A stretch of DNA of 64,000 bases from Marilutibacter penaei. Lineage in GTDB: Bacteria > Pseudomonadota > Gammaproteobacteria > Xanthomonadales > Xanthomonadaceae. Positions 18,813-27,937 of this stretch are shown here, piece by piece (positions within the stretch are counted from its first letter, which is position 1; the number at the start of each line of letters is the position of its first letter). The notes beneath the pieces are model-generated. The model was not told where the DNA came from and ran no database searches. It saw nothing but the letters and a program-made list of their open reading frames with translations. The position numbers and the translations under genes were made by a program. The stretch lies in NCBI RefSeq assembly GCF_014145395.1, contig NZ_JACHTE010000004.1, forward strand, positions 282,047 to 346,046, given 5' to 3'.

Positions 18813-19826
18813 TCATGGCAGCGGGACCTTCTCGAGCAATGCATCCACGAGCCGACCGCCGTCCCAGCCTTCGGCGGTCGCCTCGTAGCTGGGCAGCACG
18901 CGGTGGCGGAGCACGTCCGGCGCGACGGCCCGGACATCGTCAGGCGTGACGAAATCGCGTCCCGCAAGCCAGGCCGATGCCTTCGCGCAGCGCTCCAGGG
19001 CGATCGAACCCCGTGGACTCGCGCCCCAGGCAATGCGACGACCCAGGTCCGCGTCGTAGCGACCGGCATCGCGCGATGCCAGGACCAGCTCGACCAGATA
19101 GCGTTCGACCGCGGGCGCCATGTGCAAGTCCAGTATCGCCATGCGCGCCGCGAACACATCCTCGAGCGGGATCTGCGCAAGCTCCGCCGGTGCGCTGCGC
19201 ATCGCTTCGCCCGCGCGTTTCCGTGCAAGCCGCAGGATATCCATTTCGGCCTCCACCTCCGGATAGCCGATGCGCACGTGCATCAGGAACCGGTCCAGTT
19301 GGGCTTCGGGAAGCGGAAACGTCCCCTCCTGCTCGATCGGATTCTGCGTGGCCATGACCAGGAACAGCGGCGGAAGCGCGTAGGTTTCGCGCCCGACCGT
19401 CACCTGCCGCTCGCCCATGGCCTCGAGCAGCGCGGACTGGACCTTCGCCGGGGCGCGGTTGATCTCGTCCGCCAGCAGGATGGGGTGGAACACGGGGCCC
19501 GGCTGGAACTCGAACCGGCCCTCCTGCGGACGCCACACCTCGGTCCCGGTGAGATCCGCAGGCAACAGGTCCGGCGTGAACTGGACCCGGGCGAAGTCCG
19601 CTTGCAGGCGGGATGCCAAGGCGCGCACCGCGGTGGTCTTCGCGAGGCCGGGCGCGCCTTCGACCAGCAGGTGGCCGTCGGCGAGCAAGGCCACCAGCAG
19701 CCGCTCGACCAGAGCCGCCTGGCCGATGATTTCCTGCGCGAGGGCCTCCCGGAGGCCCGTGAAGACGCCGTGCAGGCGTTGAGCGTCCTCCGGTGTCGCC
19801 CCGTTCGCTAGGTGCGCGTACTGCAT
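18813..19826 (-). CDS. MoxR-family AAA+ ATPase
   Basis: The 337-residue protein shows Walker A GAPGLAKT (57-64), Walker B ILLADEINRAP (about 116-126), sensor-1 region MATQNPIEQEGTFPLPEAQ, and the C-terminal lid domain. These are hallmarks of MoxR ATPases, which act as chaperones for metal-cofactor insertion or assembly of VWA partners. It is the first gene of the six-gene moxR-bat operon. An upstream promoter within 19827-19930 is expected, but no clear -35/-10 pair was seen. Confidence 0.93.
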   Translation of the reverse strand: MQYAHLANGATPEDAQRLHGVFTGLREALAQEIIGQAALVERLLVALLADGHLLVEGAPGLAKTTAVRALASRLQADFARVQFTPDLLPADLTGTEVWRPQEGRFEFQPGPVFHPILLADEINRAPAKVQSALLEAMGERQVTVGRETYALPPLFLVMATQNPIEQEGTFPLPEAQLDRFLMHVRIGYPEVEAEMDILRLARKRAGEAMRSAPAELAQIPLEDVFAARMAILDLHMAPAVERYLVELVLASRDAGRYDADLGRRIAWGASPRGSIALERCAKASAWLAGRDFVTPDDVRAVAPDVLRHRVLPSYEATAEGWDGGRLVDALLEKVPLP

Positions 19827-19933
19827 AGTCTTCTCGCTGGTTCGGGTTCACGCATCGTGCGGTTCGACCACGGGCGCGGACGATGGTTCACGGCCGCCCG
19901 TGGCCGGTCTGGAAACAGCATGGCACAAACGCA

Positions 19934-19955
19934 GAGAGGGCCTTGCGGCCCTCTC
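19934..19955 (-). terminator. Probable terminator of the pilMNOPQ operon
   Basis: A 9-bp perfect stem (GAGAGGGCC and complement) with loop TTGC lies 29 nt past the pilQ stop. On the minus strand the tail reads TGCGTTTGTG, weakly U-rich. Confidence 0.6.
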
Positions 19956-19984
19956 CACGGAACAACAGGGTGTCAGTGCGCGGT

Positions 19985-21937
19985 TCAGCCGCGCTGCTCC
20001 ACCCGCAGGACCTTCGGCGTCACCATCAACAGCAGTTCAGCCTTTTCCTTGTTGCGGCCCTTCTTCTTGAACAGGTTGCCCAGGAAGGGAATGTCTCCCA
20101 GGAAGGGCACCTTGCTGACCGAGGCACGGTCGGTGAACTCGTACACCCCGCCGACCACCACGGTCTGGCCGTCGTCCACCAGTACGGCGGTGTTGACTTC
20201 GCGCTTCGCGATCTGCGGGACGCTGCCGATCGAGGTGTCGACGAACCCTTCGACCTCGTCCTTCTTGATCGCCATGTTGAGGAACACGCGGCCGTCATTG
20301 GTGATGGTCGGGGTGACCTTCAGCTCGAGCAGCACGTCCTTGAACTGGACGTTCGGGATCGGAATCGTGGACGGGCCCTGGGTCGGGGCAATGGTCACGT
20401 AGCCGACTTCCTGGCCCTGGCGGATCACGGCCTCGCGCTGGTTGCTCGTCACGACGCGCGGGTTGGAGATGACCTCACCACGCCCCTCTTCCTGCATGGC
20501 CGACAGCTCGACGTCGAGCGCGTAGCCGGCGTTGAGAATCGACAGGGCCACCGAACCAGCCGGGTTCTGGACGGCCAGGTTGGTCATCAGGCTGCGGGTG
20601 ATGTCGAAGGTGGAATCGCCGTCCATCACGGCATTCGCACGCGAGTTCGCATTCGCACCGGCGCTGCCGATGTCCCCGCCGAAGCCGAGCGTGCTGCGGT
20701 CGCCATCCTTGCCGTCCGCGCCGCTGATGCCGAAGCGCGCACCGAGCTCACGGGCGAAGGTATCGGTGGCGATCACCACGCGCGCCTCGATCACGACCTG
20801 GTCGACCGGGCGGTCGATGACCTGGATCAGCTCACGCATCTGCGCGACCTTCTTCGGGATGTCGCTGATCATCAGGGTGTTGGTGCGCTCGTCCGCCACC
20901 AGGCGGCCACGGGGCGACAGGAAGCCATTCTCGTTCTGGTTGGCACCGCCGTCCTGGCCGCCACCCTGCCCACCGATACCCTTGGCCTCGGTCAGCGCTT
21001 TGAAGATCGCCGCGGCGTTGTGGTAGTTGATCTGCACGTACTCGGTGACGAGGTCGACGCGGTTTTCAAGCGCGATGCGTGCGTCTTCCTTGTCCTGCTC
21101 GTACTTGGCGATCTCGGCCTGCGGCGCGATCCAGATGACGTTGCCGCTGCGGCGCTTGTCGAGCCCCTTCGCCTGCAGGACGATGTCCAGCGCCTGGTCC
21201 CACGGCACGTTGACGAGGCGAAGGGTCACGTTGCCCTGCACCGTATCCGCGGCGACCACGTTCAGCCCGGACTCTTCAGCGACGAGCTGGAGCACGGTAC
21301 GGACCGGGACATCCTGGAAGTTGAAGGTCACCGGACGGCCGGCATATCCGCGCGAGGCACTCGCGCTGCCGGTGGCGCCCACGGCCCGGTTCCCGCCGGC
21401 GTCGCGCGAGGCCGTCGCGTTCGCGGCCCGCGGCACGATCTCGACGATGTAGTCGTTGCCGGTCTGGTACGCCATCGACTCGTAGTTGCCCTGCGTGCTG
21501 AGGGTGAGCACGGTGCCCTCCCCCGATCGACGGGCGTCGATCCGCTGCACCGGCGTGGCGAAGTCGGTGACGTTCAACGGACGCTGCAGGCTGGCGGGCA
21601 GCTCGGCATTGCCGACGTTGACGGTCACGGTCGAACCGACGCTGCGCAGGTCGGGGGCCGCGCCGGTCCCGCTGAAGCTGAGGATCAGGCGGCCCGCGCC
21701 ATCCTCGCCACGCTTGAAGTCGATCTTCGATACCTCGATGGTGCCGGGCAGTCGCTTGGCTGGATCGACACTGGGCACGGGGGCCGTGGTCGGACCCGCC
21801 GCAGGAACCGCGGGCGCCTGCTGGGCGTGGACGGCGCTGATTGCCGCGATCGCGCCCACCGCAAGGCCGACACTGGCGCTGCGCAGGAGCATGGAGCGCC
21901 GGGCCGGCCGCTGGCTGTTGGCGTTGTTAACGGTCAT
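19985..21937 (-). CDS. pilQ: Type IV pilus secretin PilQ
   Basis: The 650-residue outer-membrane secretin has a signal peptide ending in AISAVHAQQ. An AMIN-type region (about 45-150) and an STN/N0 domain follow (VTFNFQDVPVRTVLQLVAEE, then LRLVNVPWDQALDIVLQAKG). After an N1 domain comes the C-terminal secretin barrel (VISNPRVVTSNQREAVIRQG, VDDGQTVVVGGVYEF, VPFLGDIPFLGNLFKKKGRN). It forms the pore through which the pilus passes. A Gly/Gln/Asn-rich linker (GGQGGGQDGGANQNENG) lies between N1 and the barrel. ATG at 21937 with GGGGGA upstream is chosen over starts reaching into pilP. It is the last gene of pilMNOPQ. Confidence 0.96.
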   Translation of the reverse strand: MTVNNANSQRPARRSMLLRSASVGLAVGAIAAISAVHAQQAPAVPAAGPTTAPVPSVDPAKRLPGTIEVSKIDFKRGEDGAGRLILSFSGTGAAPDLRSVGSTVTVNVGNAELPASLQRPLNVTDFATPVQRIDARRSGEGTVLTLSTQGNYESMAYQTGNDYIVEIVPRAANATASRDAGGNRAVGATGSASASRGYAGRPVTFNFQDVPVRTVLQLVAEESGLNVVAADTVQGNVTLRLVNVPWDQALDIVLQAKGLDKRRSGNVIWIAPQAEIAKYEQDKEDARIALENRVDLVTEYVQINYHNAAAIFKALTEAKGIGGQGGGQDGGANQNENGFLSPRGRLVADERTNTLMISDIPKKVAQMRELIQVIDRPVDQVVIEARVVIATDTFARELGARFGISGADGKDGDRSTLGFGGDIGSAGANANSRANAVMDGDSTFDITRSLMTNLAVQNPAGSVALSILNAGYALDVELSAMQEEGRGEVISNPRVVTSNQREAVIRQGQEVGYVTIAPTQGPSTIPIPNVQFKDVLLELKVTPTITNDGRVFLNMAIKKDEVEGFVDTSIGSVPQIAKREVNTAVLVDDGQTVVVGGVYEFTDRASVSKVPFLGDIPFLGNLFKKKGRNKEKAELLLMVTPKVLRVEQRG

Positions 21938-21954
21938 CGTGCTATCCCCCAAAC

Positions 21955-22515
21955 TCATTGATCTTCCAGTGCGACGGAGGCCGGTCGTTCCAGCCACCCG
22001 CCCGCGCCGTCCGGCACCAGTTCCACCAGCTCGATGCGGTCTTCATGGACGCTGGTCACCCGACCATCGCTCTGTCCCATGTACGCACCGGGCCGTACCC
22101 GATAGGTCACCTTGTCGGGCGCCATTACCAGCGCCACGATGCCGCCCCCGGCACCCAGGGTGCCCACCATGTCGAGGCTGTCGAGCGGGAACTGCTCGAG
22201 GGTCTGCTTGCGACGGCTGGAGTCCGGACGGGGCCCTGCGCCACCATCGCGGTCGCGGAACGCCCGGCTGAAGGGATCACGCAACGCCTGCGCTGCATAT
22301 TCGAAACTCTCGAACTGCTGCATGACCGGCAGGGGATCCAGCGGCGGAGCGGGACGGGCCTTGACCTCGTCCACCCACTTCTCGAGATTCGGGGCATCGC
22401 CGGGCGTGCTGGTGATGCCGCGGGAACACCCCGCGACCGCCACCAGCATCAGGCCGGCTGCGAGGGCACGCGCCCAGGGAGCCCCCGGCCGGTCGGCTGC
22501 ACTACGCGTACGCAT
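21955..22515 (-). CDS. pilP: Type IV pilus lipoprotein PilP
   Basis: The 186-residue product has a lipoprotein signal ending LVAVAGC, a linker region, and a C-terminal beta domain (FPLDSLDMVGTLGAGGGIVA, then VRPGAYMGQSDGRVTSVHED). This C-terminal domain is the HR domain that docks to the N0 domain of PilQ. Lipidated PilP joins the inner-membrane PilM/N/O alignment complex to the secretin. The gene lies 2 nt after pilO and 17 nt before pilQ. Confidence 0.94.
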   Translation of the reverse strand: MRTRSAADRPGAPWARALAAGLMLVAVAGCSRGITSTPGDAPNLEKWVDEVKARPAPPLDPLPVMQQFESFEYAAQALRDPFSRAFRDRDGGAGPRPDSSRRKQTLEQFPLDSLDMVGTLGAGGGIVALVMAPDKVTYRVRPGAYMGQSDGRVTSVHEDRIELVELVPDGAGGWLERPASVALEDQ

Positions 22516-22517
22516 GC

Positions 22518-23180
22518 TCAGGCCCCTCCATTCTGGTTGGCCTTGCTCGCTTCCTGCTCGGCGACTTCGTCCTCGTCCAGGTAGCGATAGGTCTTGACCG
22601 TGCCCACGAGTTCAAGCGGACTGTTCGGCCCGATCGACGCGCCGTCGCCGCCGCGCGGCTTCAGCGAGATGTCGTGCATGGTCATGATGACCACGCGCGG
22701 CAGGGACGCCACGCCGCTGACGAACGCACCGAACTGGTGGTACGTCCCGACCATGCGCAGCGCGATCGGCTTCTCGGCGTAGAACTCCTTGGGCTGTTCC
22801 GGACCGGGCTGGAACAGCTCGTTCTGGATGCCGGTCGCGAGGGCGGTCTGGGAGATGTCCACGATCAGGTCCGGCATCTCGGTCTTGCTGGGCAGCTGGC
22901 GCAGCATCTGCTGGAGCTGCTGCTCCATCTGCGCGAGCTGCTGCTTGAGCGGCTCCAGGTTGGCCGCGCGTCCCTGCTTGTTCTCGAACTCGGACCGCAG
23001 TTCGCTCTCCGTCCGCTCCAGGCCGGCGAGCTGCTCGCGCTTGTCGCTCACGAACAGGTACCAGGTCAACCCGATGATCAGCAGCGCGATGATGACGCAG
23101 AAGCCGATCTTCGCCTGCTGGGGCCAGCTTCCCATGTTGTTGAAGTCGAGCTCACGCAGCGACACTTTCTTCTTGGCCAT
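22518..23180 (-). CDS. pilO: Type IV pilus assembly protein PilO
   Basis: The 220-residue protein has one N-terminal membrane helix (IGFCVIIALLIIGLTWYLFV), a coiled coil (about 50-95, KREQLAGLERTESELRSEFE) and a ferredoxin-like periplasmic domain. This is the PilO architecture, forming heterodimers with PilN. ATG at 23180 overlaps the pilN stop as TGATG; a GTG three nucleotides upstream is also possible. The C-terminus ends in a short charged tail. Confidence 0.95.
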   Translation of the reverse strand: MAKKKVSLRELDFNNMGSWPQQAKIGFCVIIALLIIGLTWYLFVSDKREQLAGLERTESELRSEFENKQGRAANLEPLKQQLAQMEQQLQQMLRQLPSKTEMPDLIVDISQTALATGIQNELFQPGPEQPKEFYAEKPIALRMVGTYHQFGAFVSGVASLPRVVIMTMHDISLKPRGGDGASIGPNSPLELVGTVKTYRYLDEDEVAEQEASKANQNGGA

Positions 23181-23956
23181 CACGCAGCTCCGTTGTCAGT
23201 CTCGGGGGCCACGGCAGGCTCCGCGGCATCGGAGTCCCCTCCCGCGGCATCCGCGGCGTCCGCTTCGGCGGGCGGGGCCTCTTCAGCGCCCGGGGCCGGC
23301 TCCACGGGAGCAAGCAGGGCGGGGGCGGCCTCCGCGCCTTCCTCCACCAGGGCCGCTTCGTCGACCGGTGCAGGTGCATCCGGGATGCCGTCTCCGTCCT
23401 CGTCCACGGGCTGGTTCGGGTTCGCCAGCTGGACTTTCAGGCTGAATTCGTACGGCAGGCCCTTGTCGTCGCCCTTGGCCTCGATGATCGACAGGTCAGG
23501 CTTGGTCATCCAGCCTGAGCTTTCGAGGTTGCGCATGTAGGTACTGACGCGGGAGTTGGACTGGGAGCGGCCGGTCAGCGTGAGGATCTGCGAATCCTGC
23601 TGGATCGCGGTCAACACCACGCCGTCGGGGATGGTGCGGACCAGAGAATCGAACAGGTGGACCATCTGCGAACGGTTCGCCTGCAGTTGCTCGATCACTT
23701 CCTTCCGGGCCAGCAGCTTGCCCTTCTTGCGATCCAGCTCCTCGATCTCCTCGATCTGCTTGTCGACCTGGGCGATCTGGTCCTGCAGGAAGGCGTTGCG
23801 GGTGTTCTGGCCGCTGATCTGGCCGTTGTAGAAACTCACGATCAGGAAGGACACGATGACCGCGGCCAGCGCCGAAAGCGCCGCCATCACACCGAATTCC
23901 TTCTGACGCTGCTTGCGCCGTTCGACGCGCCAGGGGAGCAGATTGATCCTTGCCAT
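23180..23956 (-). CDS. pilN: Type IV pilus assembly protein PilN with long acidic C-terminal tail
   Basis: The 258-residue protein begins MARINLLPWRVERRKQRQKE, the conserved INLLPWR motif that contacts PilM. It then has one membrane helix (about 24-42), a coiled coil and a ferredoxin-like domain to about residue 185. A tail of roughly 75 residues follows, rich in Ala, Pro, Glu and Asp. It starts with DEDGDGIPDAP, which resembles the calcium loop of thrombospondin type 3 repeats. From the family I know, typical PilN is about 180-220 residues. ATG at 23956 overlaps the pilM stop (TGATG). Confidence 0.94.
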   Translation of the reverse strand: MARINLLPWRVERRKQRQKEFGVMAALSALAAVIVSFLIVSFYNGQISGQNTRNAFLQDQIAQVDKQIEEIEELDRKKGKLLARKEVIEQLQANRSQMVHLFDSLVRTIPDGVVLTAIQQDSQILTLTGRSQSNSRVSTYMRNLESSGWMTKPDLSIIEAKGDDKGLPYEFSLKVQLANPNQPVDEDGDGIPDAPAPVDEAALVEEGAEAAPALLAPVEPAPGAEEAPPAEADAADAAGGDSDAAEPAVAPETDNGAA

Positions 23957-25014
23957 CAGTCGAAGCTCCTCAGGGCCAGGCCGCAGGCGATCATCAGCGC
24001 GGGGGCGTCCTGGGCCAGTGCATGGGCCTGGACGCGTGGACCCAGCGTCATGTTCGCGAGCGGGTTAGCGGTCACCGTGGGCACGCCCAACTGTTCCTCC
24101 ACCATCTGGGCCATGCCCGGGATGGAGGCACAGCCGCCGGCCAGTACGATCTGGTCGACACGGTTGTGGGAGCTGCCGGCATAGAAGAACTGCAACAGGC
24201 GGCTGACCTGCTGCGCGGCGGCTTCCTTGAAGGGCTCGAGCACCTCGACTTCGTAGTTTTCGGGCAGCCCCCCCTGGCGCTTGGCCAGTCCGGCTTCCTC
24301 GTAGCTGAGGCTGTAGCGCCGCATGACCTCGTCGGTCAGCTGCTTGCCGCCGAACACGTTCTCGCGGTTGTAGATGCTGCGGCCTTTCTGGATCACGTTG
24401 AGCGTGGTCATGGTGGCGCCGATGTCGATCAGCGCGACCAGGCCGTCACGGGCGGCCGGAAGCTGCTCCGCCATCAGGGCGAAGGCGTTCTCGACCGCGA
24501 AAGCCTCCACGTCCATGATCTTGGGGATCAGGCCGCCGAGCTCCAGTGCCGACGCACGCACCTCGACGTTCTCGGCGCGCGAAGCGGCCAGCAGCACCTG
24601 GACGGTCTCGCTGGTCCCGGGGGTCATCCCGAGCACCTCGAAATCGAGATTGACCTCCTCGATCGGGTACGGCACGTAGTTGACCGCCTCCAGTTCGATC
24701 GCCGACTCCATGTCGTCGTCGTCGAGGTCGGCCTGCATCGGGATCACCTTGGTGATGACCGACGAGCCCGCCACGGCGGCAGCGGCATGCCGGGCCCGGG
24801 TCCCCGAGCGCGACACCGCGCGCTTGATGGCCTCGCCCACCGCCTCGACTTCCACCAGGTTCTTTTCAACCACGGCATTGGGGGGCAAGGGCTCGACCGC
24901 GTAATGCTCCACGCGATAGCGGTTTCCCGACCTGGAAAGCTGCAAAAGCTTCACCGCGGTCGAACTGATATCCACGCCGACGAGCGCCGGCTGGCTTTTT
25001 GTGATGACTCCCAC
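23956..25014 (-). CDS. pilM: Type IV pilus actin-like ATPase PilM
   Basis: The 352-residue cytoplasmic protein has the actin/FtsA-like ATPase signature: phosphate-1 motif GVDISSTAVKLLQLS, phosphate-2 LVALIDIGATMTTLNV, and adenosine motif IVLAGGCASIPGMAQM. It binds ATP and the INLLPWR segment of PilN, and it heads the pilMNOPQ operon. GTG at 25014 is chosen because GGGGAG lies 6 nt upstream; an in-frame TTG at 25035 is less likely. Confidence 0.95.
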   Translation of the reverse strand: MGVITKSQPALVGVDISSTAVKLLQLSRSGNRYRVEHYAVEPLPPNAVVEKNLVEVEAVGEAIKRAVSRSGTRARHAAAAVAGSSVITKVIPMQADLDDDDMESAIELEAVNYVPYPIEEVNLDFEVLGMTPGTSETVQVLLAASRAENVEVRASALELGGLIPKIMDVEAFAVENAFALMAEQLPAARDGLVALIDIGATMTTLNVIQKGRSIYNRENVFGGKQLTDEVMRRYSLSYEEAGLAKRQGGLPENYEVEVLEPFKEAAAQQVSRLLQFFYAGSSHNRVDQIVLAGGCASIPGMAQMVEEQLGVPTVTANPLANMTLGPRVQAHALAQDAPALMIACGLALRSFD

Positions 25015-25066
25015 GATATTCTCCCCGTACCACAAGCGCTTACGCGCACTTCGTGTGGCCCCGTCT

Positions 25067-25095
25067 TAGATAACGGACTTTTGCTGGACTGGCAA
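25067..25095 (-). promoter_or_regulatory. Predicted sigma-70 promoter of pilMNOPQ
   Basis: On the minus strand, TTGCCA (25095-25090) and TATCTA (25072-25067) are separated by exactly 17 nt. They lie about 53-81 nt upstream of the pilM GTG. The region is noticeably AT-richer than the surrounding sequence. Prediction by inspection only. Confidence 0.5.
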
Positions 25096-25229
25096 CCACT
25101 TCGTTCGAAAACTGCCCTTCGACGTCACTTTAACTTCGTGGTGACGGCGTGAAAACCCGTCCAGCCCCCCTTGCGGCCTCATCCAGCAGTGTTGGTCCCC
25201 GGGCCGCCCGGCGAGGCGGCCACTCCACT

Positions 25230-25235
25230 TATACT
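25230..25235 (+). promoter_or_regulatory. Candidate -10 element of mrcA
   Basis: TATACT lies 38 nt before the mrcA ATG in an otherwise GC-rich leader. No recognisable -35 hexamer is found 16-18 nt upstream, so this is tentative. Confidence 0.35.
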
Positions 25236-25273
25236 GCCCGCTCTCGCGATTGGAAACCCGGAACGCCATCCAG

Positions 25274-27817
25274 ATGTCACGAATTCGTCGCTTGCTGCGC
25301 TGGGCCCTGGTCGCCCTGCTGGGCATCGCGGTGCTGGGCGTCGTCGCCCTGGGCACCCTCTATTACGTTATCGTCCCCAAACTGCCGGACGTGCAGACCC
25401 TCCGCAACGTCGAGCTGCAGGAGCCCATGCACGTGTATGCCCGCGATGGCCGCCTGATGGCCCTCTATGGGGAGATGCGGCGCTACCCGGTGCGGATCGA
25501 AGACGTCCCGGAGCGGGTGAAGCAGGCGTTCATCGCCATCGAGGACGCCCGCTTCTACGAACACCACGGCGTCGACTACAAGGGCGTGGCGCGGGCGGTG
25601 TGGCTGCTGGCGACGACCGACGACAGGCGCGTCCCGGGCGGTTCGACGATCACCCAGCAGGTGGCCCGGCAGTTCTTCCTGGACTCCGAATACAGCTACA
25701 TGCGCAAGCTGCGCGAGATGCTGCTGGCCATGCGGATGGAGCAGGAGCTGAGCAAGGACGAGATCCTGGAGCTGTACCTCAACAAGAGCTTTTTCGGCCA
25801 CCGTTCCTACGGCGTCGCCGCCGCCGCGGAGTTCTACTACGGCAAGACCCTGGCCGAACTCGACCTCGACGAGGCCGCATCACTGGCCGGCATCCCGAAG
25901 TTCCCGTCCAGCGGCAACCCACTCAGCAATCCGGAACGGGCGCGCGAACGTCGCGATTACATCCTCCAGCGCATGGCCGAGCTCGGCTTCGCCAGTGAGA
26001 CCGAGGCGCGCGCCGCCCAGGCGGTGCCGATGCACGCCGAGCGCCACGAGCCGCCGGTACAGGTGCATGCACCCTACGTCGCCGAGATGGTCCGGCAGGA
26101 GATGGTCGACCGCTACGGCTCGGAAGCGATGACCCAGGGCTACCGGGTCACCACCACCATCGATCCGACCCTGCAGGCGGCCGCCCAGCGTGCCCTGCGC
26201 GATGGCCTGCTGACCTACGACGCGCGACACGGCTGGCACGGGGTCGAGCAGCACCTCGAGCTGCCCGCCGGCGAGGACGCCGTGGCGGCGGGGAAGCGCC
26301 TGAAGGACATCCCGGCGCAGGCGAACCTGCTGCCAGCGGTCGTCCTCTCCACCGCGACGGGGCAGGCGGAACTGGCGCTGCGCGACGGGCGCACGGTGCA
26401 GGTGACGCGGAAGAACAGCTTCGGCAACAACGATCCCGCCAGCCTGCTCACCCGGGGTGACGTGGTGCGGCTGCGGGTCACCGTCGACGCCCCGGCCAGC
26501 GACGAGGAGCCGGTCGACGGCAACCTGCCCCTGCCCGCCGAGCGCATCCGCTACGATCTCAGCCAGCTGCCGCGCGCACAGGCCGCACTGGTATCGCTGG
26601 AACCGGAAAACGGCGCCCTGCGCGCGTTGTCCGGCGGCTTCAGCTTCGTCGGCAACGAATTCAACCGCGCCACGCAGGCCCGCCGCCAGCCCGGCTCGAG
26701 CTTCAAGCCCTTCATCTACGCGTCGGCCCTCGAAAAGGGCTTCAACCCGGCCTCGATCGTGCTGGACGCGCCCGTCGTGTTCCGCCAGCGCAACGGCAAG
26801 GTCTGGCGCCCGCAGAACTCGACCGGCAACTTCGCCGGCCCGATGCGCCTGCGCGAAGCGCTGGTGCAGTCGCGCAACCTGGTGTCGGTGCGGCTGCTGG
26901 ACGCCATCGGCGTCGACTTCGCACGCGACCACATCAGCAAGTTCGGTTTCGACGAGGCCGACCTGCCCCCCAACCTCTCCATGTCGCTCGGCACGGCCTC
27001 GCTGACGCCGCTGTCCGTGGCACGTGGCTATGCGGTCTTTGCCAACGGCGGGTACCGGGTCACCCCCTGGTTCATCGATGAAGTCCGCGACCGCAACGAC
27101 GCGGTCGTCTTCAAGGAGAATCCGGCGGTGGCCTGCATGGGTTGCGAGGCCACCGGGCGGTCCGCCGCCCAGCGCCACGTGGTGGACGGCTTCAACCTCG
27201 GGCCGGCGAACGCAGCGCCCGCGGCGCCGGAAACGCCCGCCCCCGCCCCCGAAACCACGGGGACGGCGGTCGCCAGCCCCTCCGATGGGACGGACGCGGC
27301 CGAGAGTGACGCCGTCGCGGTCGAGAAGATCGAGGCGCCCCGCGTGATCGACAACCGCGTGGCCTACCAGGTGGTGTCGATGATGCGCGACGTGGTCCGC
27401 CGCGGCACCGGCACGCCGGCCCGCGTGCTCGAGCGGGAAGACGTGGCGGGCAAGACCGGGACGACCAACGAGTACCGCGATGCATGGTTCTCGGGCATGG
27501 CGGGTCCGTATGTCACCACCGTGTGGGTCGGGCGGGACAACTACCAGTCCCTGGGGCGTCGCGAATACGGCGGCCGGGCGGCGTTGCCGATCTGGATCGA
27601 CTACATGCGCGTGGCGCTCGACGGACAGCCCATCGCCGCGAACGAACCTCCCGCCGACATGGTGCAGGTGTCGGTATCCGCGGATGGCCGCCTCCTGCCG
27701 CAGGGCAGCGGCGGCATCACGGAGTGGGTCAAGACCGAAGACCTCGACCGCATGCAGAGCTACGTGGACTTCGACGACGACGCGTCGCCGGCCGAAGAAT
27801 CCTTCGACATCTTCTAG
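25274..27817 (+). CDS. mrcA: Bifunctional penicillin-binding protein 1A
   Basis: The 847-residue class A PBP polymerises lipid II and cross-links peptidoglycan. It has an N-terminal membrane anchor ([20 protein letters not shown]). The GT51 glycosyltransferase motifs are [34 protein letters not shown] and [18 protein letters not shown]. Transpeptidase motifs are SxxK in GSSFKPF, SRN in VQSRNLVS and KTGTT in [17 protein letters not shown] segment within the transpeptidase (about 620-680) contains ACMGC and an Ala/Pro-rich low-complexity stretch. ATG at 25274 is preferred over an in-frame TTG at 25250. The gene is divergent from pilMNOPQ, as often seen in gammaproteobacteria. Confidence 0.95.
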   Translation: MSRIRRLLRWALVALLGIAVLGVVALGTLYYVIVPKLPDVQTLRNVELQEPMHVYARDGRLMALYGEMRRYPVRIEDVPERVKQAFIAIEDARFYEHHGVDYKGVARAVWLLATTDDRRVPGGSTITQQVARQFFLDSEYSYMRKLREMLLAMRMEQELSKDEILELYLNKSFFGHRSYGVAAAAEFYYGKTLAELDLDEAASLAGIPKFPSSGNPLSNPERARERRDYILQRMAELGFASETEARAAQAVPMHAERHEPPVQVHAPYVAEMVRQEMVDRYGSEAMTQGYRVTTTIDPTLQAAAQRALRDGLLTYDARHGWHGVEQHLELPAGEDAVAAGKRLKDIPAQANLLPAVVLSTATGQAELALRDGRTVQVTRKNSFGNNDPASLLTRGDVVRLRVTVDAPASDEEPVDGNLPLPAERIRYDLSQLPRAQAALVSLEPENGALRALSGGFSFVGNEFNRATQARRQPGSSFKPFIYASALEKGFNPASIVLDAPVVFRQRNGKVWRPQNSTGNFAGPMRLREALVQSRNLVSVRLLDAIGVDFARDHISKFGFDEADLPPNLSMSLGTASLTPLSVARGYAVFANGGYRVTPWFIDEVRDRNDAVVFKENPAVACMGCEATGRSAAQRHVVDGFNLGPANAAPAAPETPAPAPETTGTAVASPSDGTDAAESDAVAVEKIEAPRVIDNRVAYQVVSMMRDVVRRGTGTPARVLEREDVAGKTGTTNEYRDAWFSGMAGPYVTTVWVGRDNYQSLGRREYGGRAALPIWIDYMRVALDGQPIAANEPPADMVQVSVSADGRLLPQGSGGITEWVKTEDLDRMQSYVDFDDDASPAEESFDIF

Positions 27818-27937
27818 CCGCCGGGCGGTGTCATGGCGACGGGGTTCCGTCCGCCATGAAGGCCGTGCTAGCGTGGCTCCGACGGACCGGCCCGGTCGAC
27901 ATTCCGTCGTCGGCGCCGGCGCCCGCTGGAGGTTGCC

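Noticed and set aside
27832..27858. Hairpin just after mrcA as a terminator
   Set aside because: The stem has a bulge and no T-rich tail follows, so terminator function is not supported.
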